NCBI GenBank assembly: GCA_002748705.1 | Contig: PDSZ01000025.1 | Coordinates: 1-52,441 of the forward strand | Direction of reading: 5' to 3' | DNA length: 52,441 bases | Source of the DNA: Candidatus Fermentibacterota bacterium | GTDB lineage: Bacteria; Fermentibacterota; Fermentibacteria; Fermentibacterales; Fermentibacteraceae | Shown: positions 42,990 through 49,345 of the stretch, piece after piece | Layout: each line of letters starts with the position of its first letter | Numbering within the stretch: position 1 is the stretch's first letter | The notes under the pieces: generated by a model | Seen by the model: only the letters and a program-made list of their open reading frames with translations | Told to the model about the DNA's origin: nothing | The model's database searches: none | Made by a program: the position numbers and the translations under genes

Positions 42990-43053
42990 TTCTGGCTCCT
43001 GTGGTATGGCATGCTTCTGTGTACAGGAAAAAGTATTCTCAAATCAGGCTCCT
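42948..43053. repeat. 53-bp imperfect tandem duplication at a gene junction
   Basis: Copies 42948-43000 and 43001-43053 agree at 47 of 53 positions by eye. Each contains the same ribosome site (AGGAG), TTG start and first 14 codons of the GT4 gene at 41745, plus the stop of the preceding gene in the outer copy. Because 53 is not a multiple of three, the outer copy cannot be read in frame with the gene. Confidence 0.9.
42986..43042 (-). CDS. 18-codon leader ORF created by the duplication
   Basis: The outer copy of the duplicated start region encodes MRILFPVHRSMPYHRSQN and stops at TGA. Its TTG start overlaps the stop of the GT4 gene at 43039 (TTGA), and its own TGA overlaps the TTG start of the GT4 gene at 41745 in the same TTGA form. 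Its ribosome site is AGGAG with six bases of spacing, as in the real gene. It is likely to be translated; whether it has any function is unknown, but re-initiation at the downstream TTG is expected to depend on it. Confidence 0.5.
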   Translation of the reverse strand: MRILFPVHRSMPYHRSQN

Positions 43054-44121
43054 GTAGAACTGCATGGCATTCTCTGCAACTGTTCTCCAGGTAGGTCGCT
43101 CTGCCTCCTCAGCCATGGCCTTCATTTCAGATGACGCTCCCTCCCTTATTGCCTCTATCCAATCTGTTTCAGAGGAAACAGGCAGTACTTTACCGTGCTC
43201 TCCCACAGTTTCAGGCAGAGCTCCTCCATCTGAAGAGATAACAGGAATGCCGCAGGCAAATGCCTCAAGAACCGGAAGCCCGAGCCCCTCTTCTTTGCTG
43301 GGCACAAGTACCGCTTCAGCGCCTCTGTACAGAGAAAGAAGCCCCTGGTCAGGTACATTCTCAGCTACCACAACATTCGCAGGCAGCTCACTGTAAATAT
43401 TCATGCCCCATCGTTCTGCTCCTGCAAGAACCAGCTTCTTTCCTGAAAGATCAGCTGCCGCAAAACACCGGAGGAGAAATGGAATGTTCTTTCTGGGAAC
43501 AAAGCTTCCCACATGAAGGAAATACTTTTCAGGTTCAATTCCCAGAGAACAGAGGAAATCAATGTCAGGTTCACCTGGAGTGAATATGTCTTCAGCAGCA
43601 CCGCCTGCTACCCCTGTCAGCCCCTCTGATACACCCAAAGTTGCAACAGCTCTCTCAGCAGCCCACCTGCTTATTGCAAGTACTGCTGCCCCGTTTCTCA
43701 CAAGCTGTGCCAGATTGGCTGCGTAGAAAAGAGTTTCCTCTGTGTGTGATCCTGGATCAGTCCATGGTGTATCATCATAGAAGGTAACCACTTTTCTTCT
43801 GCCCTGACCGATCGGCTGCACTCCTGAGAGGTGTATCACATCCGGCACTCCGGCAGCACCTGCTATTCTACCTTCTCTTGAAGCTTCCAGTTTCCCTGAG
43901 CCAATCATGAAACGCCTGAAAAAAGGAATCTTCATCCACAAGGGAGGAGGAACTGACAATACCCCTGAAACAGGACAGACTGTGTCAGGATGGGTTTCAG
44001 GAATATCTATGGAAATGTGCTCTGATGAAATCTCGCTAAGACCTCTGGAAAGACCATTTATCCATCTTCCAACACCACCTCTGCTGTGGGCACAGACTGT
44101 TACATCAAGAACGGTTTTCAT
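43039..44121 (-). CDS. Glycosyltransferase family 4
   Basis: This 360-residue enzyme begins MKTVLDVTVCAHSRGGVGRW and has the donor lobe YFLHVGSFVPRKNIPFLLRC and the catalytic region PSKEEGLGLPVLEAFACGIP with Glu-x7-Glu, SSDGGALPE. This matches mannosyl- or glucosyl-type GT4 proteins. The start at 44121 gives an ATGA overlap with the upstream membrane protein gene. It is followed by the duplicated junction. Confidence 0.9.
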   Translation of the reverse strand: MKTVLDVTVCAHSRGGVGRWINGLSRGLSEISSEHISIDIPETHPDTVCPVSGVLSVPPPLWMKIPFFRRFMIGSGKLEASREGRIAGAAGVPDVIHLSGVQPIGQGRRKVVTFYDDTPWTDPGSHTEETLFYAANLAQLVRNGAAVLAISRWAAERAVATLGVSEGLTGVAGGAAEDIFTPGEPDIDFLCSLGIEPEKYFLHVGSFVPRKNIPFLLRCFAAADLSGKKLVLAGAERWGMNIYSELPANVVVAENVPDQGLLSLYRGAEAVLVPSKEEGLGLPVLEAFACGIPVISSDGGALPETVGEHGKVLPVSSETDWIEAIREGASSEMKAMAEEAERPTWRTVAENAMQFYRSLI

Positions 44122-45644
44122 GGAGCCTGCCATACCCACAGGCTCTCTTCAGGGGAGCTGCAGGTGAAGAGGATTGAATAGAGGGAATCGTAAAGCGCAG
44201 TTTCATTCTCAGAAAACATCCATCTGTTGTAGACCACCGTTGCTGCTCCGGTTTTCTCAAAATCGCCTTCAAGGGGTACTGTGGCACTGTTGTAGAACAG
44301 ACCCTCAGGCAAACCTGAATCAATTGTCATATCTTCCCTTGCCATGAACCTCACCAGCCTGGCAAGACCGTCTTCAGACTCGAAAAGGGAATATCGTCTG
44401 ATAAGAGGTGAAACAGGTATCTCAAGCACCGGACCGCTGTGGGCTGAAGACCTGTAAAACTCAGGTATTGCAGTATCAATGGTTTTAAGAGGCACAGGCA
44501 CTATCTCAAGAATAATCAGACCGAAGAGAAGCCAGCCTGCACTTGTCCTCTGTTTCTCTATCAAAGCCCCTGCACCCAGAGCAGCGGCAAAACCTGCAAC
44601 CACAGCCAGCCTTGCAGGTGTTCTGGCAGCTGAGAGAAAAGGAGTTTTAGCAACCAGCATGTAAGGAAGTGGAACAGGTGTGAGTGTTCCGAATATTTTC
44701 AGAAGCGGCCCGGTGGAAAGAAGCATAACCCCACCGATGGCAGCAGCAGGCTTCCACTTTTTCTCTCTGATACACCAAATGATTCCAAGAAGAAGCACTG
44801 TCAGACCAGGGGAAACAACACCTTCAAAAGCGTTGGGCATCCACCCTGCGGTAACAGGCTCTCCAAGCAGCGAAGGCAGGAAGTATGACTGGATCTCGGC
44901 ACCCCAGTACACTGCCTCAGTCCAGTCCATTCCAGGGTTGGCTGATAAAGCTTCAGGAAAACTCAGCAGCCACAGAAATCCTGCAGCAGCACCGGCTGCA
45001 GGGAGCACAGCAGAGAGAAGGAACCTTTTCCAACCCTTCCATTCAGTGAAGAATGCTGTAAGCATCCATCCCAGTCCCAGAGTAAAACCATGCTGAAGAC
45101 CTTCTGCAACAGCCAGAACTGAGAGCGGCATCGATAACAGGAGATAACGGAGTTTTCCCCTTTCGAGCCATCTGCGAACTGTTACAAGGACACACAGAAC
45201 AAATCCTGTTGAAGCAAGTGTGTAGTGCTGGTAGACACGAATAAGCCTCACAGGCATCCAGATTATTACGATACCTGCAACAAGCGCTCCGTTCCTCCCG
45301 AGACCCCAGCTCCTTCCGAGGAAGTAGCCGGCAGTTCCTGCAAAGAGTGATGAGATTATCAGTGACGCTGAATATCCCCACCCTGTAAGAGCCCCTGCCA
45401 AAAGCGACGGCCAGGGCATATTGTGCCAGGCCAGTGTGTGTTCTCCGTAGAGACGGGGATCTGTTCCTCTCCGCAGAGAGTTGCGCACATGACTGAACTG
45501 CCATATCACATCGTACACATCACTGTCATTGTTCACAACTGTATCTGACTGGTCGGCGTAGATTCCAACAGTTTGTCCTGATACTGTAAACCAGGGCAGC
45601 GCTGCCAGCAGAACAACCACAGCAAGGAGCGCTTCAGTTTTCAT
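44118..45644 (-). CDS. Polytopic membrane protein, GT-C-like
   Basis: This 508-residue protein has about ten membrane helices and a short soluble tail. The first periplasmic loop (DQSDTVVNNDSDVYDVIWQF) carries the acidic residues expected for a GT-C transferase, and a His-containing amphipathic stretch follows (GEHTLAWHNMPWPS). It is probably a sugar transferase that uses a lipid-linked donor, but no named family was recognised. The ATG at 45644 was preferred to an upstream one at 45686 because it puts the hydrophobic helix first; the ribosome site is weak. It overlaps the previous gene by 11 bases. Confidence 0.6.
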   Translation of the reverse strand: MKTEALLAVVVLLAALPWFTVSGQTVGIYADQSDTVVNNDSDVYDVIWQFSHVRNSLRRGTDPRLYGEHTLAWHNMPWPSLLAGALTGWGYSASLIISSLFAGTAGYFLGRSWGLGRNGALVAGIVIIWMPVRLIRVYQHYTLASTGFVLCVLVTVRRWLERGKLRYLLLSMPLSVLAVAEGLQHGFTLGLGWMLTAFFTEWKGWKRFLLSAVLPAAGAAAGFLWLLSFPEALSANPGMDWTEAVYWGAEIQSYFLPSLLGEPVTAGWMPNAFEGVVSPGLTVLLLGIIWCIREKKWKPAAAIGGVMLLSTGPLLKIFGTLTPVPLPYMLVAKTPFLSAARTPARLAVVAGFAAALGAGALIEKQRTSAGWLLFGLIILEIVPVPLKTIDTAIPEFYRSSAHSGPVLEIPVSPLIRRYSLFESEDGLARLVRFMAREDMTIDSGLPEGLFYNSATVPLEGDFEKTGAATVVYNRWMFSENETALYDSLYSILFTCSSPEESLWVWQAP

Positions 45645-46746
45645 CAAGAAAATCCATCCACTGGGAGAGACACACATCAGGGTCACTCACTCTGAGAAAA
45701 TACTTTCTGGCATTCTCACCGGTGGCTTTCATTATATCCCTGTTATCAAGAAGGAATCTCAGCGCGGCTTCCGCTCCTGCAACGCCGGAATCGCAGGGAA
45801 TGCGAACAACTGCGTCTGAAGGAAGATCTCTGAATGACCCCTGATCTGAAAGAACAGCAGGTATACCGCTTCTCATCACATCCATCATTGAACCGCTTGT
45901 TTCGCTGCATGTGTGGTGTCTCAGATCAATGGCAACATCTATTCTCTCAAGTGCCTTTCTGAACTCAAGATCATTCAGCCGGCCTGTCACATGAACCCAT
46001 TCATGGCCGGTTTCAGGCCATCCGGCGCCTACCACCAGCAACTTCACTGAATAATGCCTCCGAAGAAGGGCAACCGCTTCCAGCATGGACTCCCAGTTCC
46101 TTCCGTAATGAAAAGTGCCTGCTATCCCTATGACTGTCTCTTCTTCCGAGCCGGCAGGTTTCTCAACTCTGTCAAGAAAGTCAGCCAGAAAACCCATGCG
46201 GTATATCTTTTTCCCCGGCAGCAGTTTCTCCATGGTCATTCCGGCTGTGTCGCTTAGCACTGCAACTTTTCGGGCAACTGATGGAAGCAGACCTGCAAGA
46301 TGATTCCGACGAAGGCGCATATCGTATTCTGAAAGGCTCTCCGCTTTTCTGCCCATGGTCTGCAGCACCGTATCTGCCGATGGACCGTACTCACTGCGAA
46401 CATGGGCCTCATAGGTCTTCCAGTCGCCGGTGGAGTCTGCTATCTGCCTGAGCACATGATGCAGGTTGGTTTCGTGGAACAGCGCATGCCCGGGCTGTTC
46501 CATCATGGCATTGATAACTTCTGCGCAGTGCAGCGAATTACCTATCTGGTACACACGAAGAATACTGCCTGGAAGGGTATTCAGCTTGCTTATGGGAAGG
46601 CACTCTGCTTCAGGTACAGGGGCTCCGCCTTCAGAATAAGCTATTTTCCACTCAACCTTTTTTTCAGTGAGGTGAATTATTCGTCTTGCGTAATCTGCAA
46701 GACCTGTAGGCTGTGGTGGAAGCGGTGTTACCAGCACCGCATTCAT
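45634..46746 (-). CDS. GT4-type glycosyltransferase
   Basis: This 370-residue protein starts MNAVLVTPLPPQPTGLADYA, an opening of bacterial GT4 enzymes, and has a donor lobe beginning IGIAGTFHYGRNWESMLEAV followed by LLVVGAG, DVAIDLRHHTCSETSGSMMD and SGIPAVLSDQGSF. The Glu in CSETSGS takes the catalytic-loop position. It overlaps the GT2 gene by one base. Sugar and acceptor are unknown. Confidence 0.85.
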   Translation of the reverse strand: MNAVLVTPLPPQPTGLADYARRIIHLTEKKVEWKIAYSEGGAPVPEAECLPISKLNTLPGSILRVYQIGNSLHCAEVINAMMEQPGHALFHETNLHHVLRQIADSTGDWKTYEAHVRSEYGPSADTVLQTMGRKAESLSEYDMRLRRNHLAGLLPSVARKVAVLSDTAGMTMEKLLPGKKIYRMGFLADFLDRVEKPAGSEEETVIGIAGTFHYGRNWESMLEAVALLRRHYSVKLLVVGAGWPETGHEWVHVTGRLNDLEFRKALERIDVAIDLRHHTCSETSGSMMDVMRSGIPAVLSDQGSFRDLPSDAVVRIPCDSGVAGAEAALRFLLDNRDIMKATGENARKYFLRVSDPDVCLSQWMDFLDEN

Positions 46747-47471
46747 CAGTTCACATCGCCCTTCCAGGTTCTTATTCGGAACTCCATCAGCTCTTTGAAC
46801 ATCTCAATGATAGGCCCGATCCTGACCCATGCTATGAAACCTGTGCGAACAGATTCAAATGAAACTGTTCCAGCCCTCCGGTGAAAATGACTCACAGGCA
46901 CCTGAATCACACGGTAACCCATGCTTCTGGCAAGGGTCATAATCTCAAAATCGATAACCCCGCAGACAGACCTTGGTTTAATCCTCTTAAAAATAGAAGC
47001 CCGGTAGAGCTTGAAAGAGGCATCAACATCCTTGAATCCCCCAAGGAACATCACGGAAGAAAGGGTATTCCACAGAAATGAATAGACAAGCCTCATGCCG
47101 GGATCTTTTCTGTTTCTGCGGTATCCTGAGATTATATCCCCCTTCTCCCTTATCTCCCAGAGAAGACCAAGTTCAGAGAGGTCGAACTGACCGTCGCAGT
47201 CAGAGTAGAATATCCAGTCATACACAGATGACTCTATCCCTGTACGAACTGCCCTTCCGAAACCCTTGTTTTCACCATGTGAGACCAGCCTGACCCTTGA
47301 ATCTTCAGCAGCCATTCCCTGCACAAGTTCGGCAGTTCTGTCGGTGGACCCGTCGTCCACCACAATTATTTCCCAGTCCTTTATATCCAGATCATTCAGG
47401 GATTGTTTTGCACCCCTGACCATGTACTCCACATTTTCTTCCTCGTTGAATGCAGGAAAGAAAACGCTGAT
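46746..47471 (-). CDS. Glycosyltransferase family 2 (dolichyl-P-mannose synthase-like); start codon uncertain
   Basis: The frame encodes the GT2 opening ISVFFPAFNEEENVEYMV, then IIVVDDGSTDRT, GFGRAVRTGIESS and YSDCDGQFDLSEL (DxD), and the SGYRRNRKDPGMRLVYSFLW lipid-carrier block. It most resembles enzymes that load a sugar onto a polyprenyl phosphate. The conserved opening is in frame upstream of GTG 47432, but no ATG, GTG or TTG lies between it and the upstream in-frame stop. ATC codons at 47471 and 47486 are the nearest candidates; GGGGGAG is at 47496-47490. The start given (47471) marks the first conserved residue. It is the first gene of the glycan run. Confidence 0.8.
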   Translation of the reverse strand: MSVFFPAFNEEENVEYMVRGAKQSLNDLDIKDWEIIVVDDGSTDRTAELVQGMAAEDSRVRLVSHGENKGFGRAVRTGIESSVYDWIFYSDCDGQFDLSELGLLWEIREKGDIISGYRRNRKDPGMRLVYSFLWNTLSSVMFLGGFKDVDASFKLYRASIFKRIKPRSVCGVIDFEIMTLARSMGYRVIQVPVSHFHRRAGTVSFESVRTGFIAWVRIGPIIEMFKELMEFRIRTWKGDVN

Positions 47472-47642
47472 TCCTTCTTTACTGATAGGCTCCCCCTGCC
47501 GTGATCGAATGGATTTTGCAACAGGGGAATATCAGCATGAACAAGGATTTTTTCAACCTGGCAGCATACAAATTACTTCACAGAAGAACAAACCTGCAAA
47601 AGAACCGGTCCCGTCTGCATGACAACGGAGAGTTCACCAACC

Positions 47643-47739
47643 AGTGAAGCCGTTCCGGCAAAACGAGTTGTTATTCCTCCTGAAGCCGGTCACAAGGGCG
47701 CCATAGATTCCCAGGTGAAGCCTTTCCTTGTTATTCCTC
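47643..47739. repeat. Short direct repeats flanking the methyltransferase end
   Basis: TTGTTATTCCTC occurs at 47668-47679 and again at 47728-47739, where it contains the methyltransferase stop codon. TGAAGCC occurs three times in the same stretch, at 47645, 47681 and 47715. Together these look like a decayed tandem duplication of the gene's 3' end, 60 bases apart. Confidence 0.55.
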
Positions 47740-48384
47740 GCTGAGCACATACCAACCGCACCAGTAATACTTGTAATCTACAAAGCCAACACTATTGCTA
47801 TGATTTGAAATAACTTCTGTGAAATCCTGCTTTGTAATGAAGTTTTTCAAAATCTCTCGCTTACTGCCATTATCTAATTGACGCAACTGATAAGTATTAC
47901 CGCCTTCATCGCGTCGTGAGATTGGAGTACTACTGCCTTCAACATATCTGTTGTCTACAAAAACAATTATGCTTCCCGGTATTAATTTACTATGAAGAAC
48001 TTCCAGAAAACATGAAATTTGATCCTTTTTGAGATGCGAAAGCCAAAAACCGGCAAACGCTCCATCATATTCTTGAGCAATTCCGTTTAGCTCAAAAGCA
48101 TCAGAAATTTTACAGGAAATATTGCCGTACTCTTCAAGACGCCTTTCAGCTATCTCTAAAACTTCATGATTACAGTCAGTTGCTGTAACATGAATACATC
48201 TCTCAGCTATAAACTGTGTCCAGTATCCTGTTCCGCAGGCAACCTCAATAACATTTCGCTTATTCAGTAAGTTGGACAGTTTTCTCGCCAGAACCCTTAA
48301 CTCCACCTGACGCTCCGGTTTGCGATAAATCAGATCGTACTCGTTCGCTCTCTCGGCATAATACTTTTTCAGGCTTTCATTCAT
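47731..48384 (-). CDS. Class I SAM-dependent methyltransferase
   Basis: This 217-residue protein has the Rossmann-fold methyltransferase motif I (VIEVACGTGYWTQFIAERC), motif II acidic residue in VTATDCNHEVLEIAE and motif III-IV region with FAGFWLSHLKKDQ. It most resembles small-molecule or ubiquinone/menaquinone-type methyltransferases; the substrate is unknown. The coding sequence is more AT-rich than its neighbours and stands alone with its own upstream region, which suggests horizontal gain. The start has AGGAG seven bases upstream. Confidence 0.85.
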   Translation of the reverse strand: MNESLKKYYAERANEYDLIYRKPERQVELRVLARKLSNLLNKRNVIEVACGTGYWTQFIAERCIHVTATDCNHEVLEIAERRLEEYGNISCKISDAFELNGIAQEYDGAFAGFWLSHLKKDQISCFLEVLHSKLIPGSIIVFVDNRYVEGSSTPISRRDEGGNTYQLRQLDNGSKREILKNFITKQDFTEVISNHSNSVGFVDYKYYWCGWYVLSEE

Positions 48385-48396
48385 AACTTCTCCTGA

Positions 48397-48414
48397 TGAT
48401 AACCATGATAATCA
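48397..48414. promoter_or_regulatory. Imperfect palindrome upstream of methyltransferase
   Basis: TGATAACCATGATAATCA lies 13 bases before the methyltransferase start, centred on CATG, with about two thirds of positions symmetric. It could be a repressor site. A candidate -10 TATGAT overlaps its upstream edge on the minus strand. Confidence 0.25.
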
Positions 48415-48579
48415 TACTGATCTGTTGTCATAATCCTGAATCCTGATTACTTACCACTGGAACCAGCCGCTGAACAATTCAATCAGTTTTCAATTCAGAT
48501 AACAGTGGTATACATCTCACTCTGCAAAAGGTATTGCTCAACTATCTGATTTCCAGCTGTTATACTCAACTGCTTATCT

Positions 48580-48600
48580 GCCGAAAACGGTGTTTTCGGC
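48580..48600 (-). terminator. Perfect 9-bp hairpin after the 48615 gene
   Basis: GCCGAAAAC and GTTTTCGGC pair around a three-base loop, 14 bases after the stop of the minus-strand gene at 48615. No T-run follows on that strand, so it may be a pause or mRNA-end-protecting hairpin rather than a full intrinsic terminator. Confidence 0.4.
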
Positions 48601-48614
48601 CGAACGATACCGGA

Positions 48615-48980
48615 TCATGAAGCAGCGCCGTGGCAGAGAGCTGAAGGCTTGCTTGCAACCATTTCCATATCCAGAATCCGGTGCATTTCACGAAGAATAA
48701 AGTTTTCTCCGGACCTGACAGGATTGGAAGCTTCAACTGCATTGACAAACATGCATCCTCCACGACTTGCCCGCCGGGTAGCGGTTATTCTGAAAAGAAT
48801 GTTACCGTCGGTTCCCGGCCCTCTGAGATAAAGCATACCCTCTGACAGAACCTTTACAGCCGCTTCTGAAGAGTGTTCTATAACAAATGCAGCTGTGCGG
48901 CTTCCCGGCTCTCCATGTACCGTTGCCCATACCGCTTCAGTTCCTGTGTTCTCTGCCTCTGGTTCGATTATCCATTTCAT
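48615..48980 (-). CDS. Small orphan protein of unknown function
   Basis: I do not recognise this 121-residue protein. It is probably cytoplasmic with no signal peptide, and predicted strands alternate with short helices (AAFVIEHSSEAAVKVLSEGM, ILFRITATRRASRGG). Two cysteines are present. The ATG at 48980 follows GGAGGTGA with four to five bases, one of the best ribosome sites in the window. It has its own promoter covered by a palindromic operator, and a hairpin after its stop, so it is a stand-alone, regulated gene. Confidence 0.7.
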   Translation of the reverse strand: MKWIIEPEAENTGTEAVWATVHGEPGSRTAAFVIEHSSEAAVKVLSEGMLYLRGPGTDGNILFRITATRRASRGGCMFVNAVEASNPVRSGENFILREMHRILDMEMVASKPSALCHGAAS

Positions 48981-49000
48981 TTCTTCACCTCCATGCAACA

Positions 49001-49040
49001 AGTATATGTAATTCACAGAGCAATGTAAACACCTGTTTAC
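49001..49040 (-). promoter_or_regulatory. Promoter with palindromic operator for the orphan gene
   Basis: On the minus strand, -35 TTTACA (49029-49024), 17 bases, -10 TATACT (49006-49001): five of six matches each. The 16-base site GTAAACACCTGTTTAC (plus strand, 49025-49040) has perfect 7-base arms around a 2-base centre and covers the -35, so a bound repressor would block the polymerase. Transcription should start near 48994, leaving a leader of about 14 bases. Confidence 0.65.
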
Positions 49041-49287
49041 CTTTTTGTTAAAAATATGCCCTGCAATCAGTTTCAGGCATACACTCATACATGAACACAG
49101 AATCTGCCTGAATACAGCATCAAGAATTTCCTGAAATGAATGGTGCCGAAATTCTATCTTCCTTTATTCTTGCCTGCTGTAAGTAGGTTCAGCTCTCGCA
49201 GGCTGATCTCAGACTGACAGCGGGCTTGGGTTGAACACCAAGCCATGAACAGAAGTCTGCTGCTGTTAGCCAAGCCGGGAATTCAAT
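49041..49287. other. Gene-free stretch
   Basis: The wider gap between the orphan gene and the C25 protease (48981-49333) holds the promoter/operator described above, a 7-bp hairpin (GGCTTGG 49223-49229 with CCAAGCC 49238-49244, eight-base loop) with no T-run, and the terminator region of the protease. I see no gene in it. Confidence 0.6.
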
Positions 49288-49345
49288 AAAAAAACATAAT
49301 TCGTTCACAGGTCTTTGAACCTCTGTACTCAGCTTATCTGAGTAC
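49288..49345 (-). terminator. Terminator region of the C25 protease gene
   Basis: On the minus strand the stop codon TAA lies at the loop of a perfect 8-bp hairpin (GTACTCAG with CTGAGTAC, 49345-49325). A second, weaker hairpin (GTTCA with TGAAC, 49320-49303) follows, then after eight bases a run of seven T (49294-49288). The second hairpin and T-run are the more likely terminator. Confidence 0.45.

Noticed and set aside
47643..47739. Integron attC site between the methyltransferase and the glycan cluster
   Set aside because: TAACAA-like ends are present, but the repeats are direct and not inverted, there is no imperfect palindrome between them, and no integron integrase is nearby.
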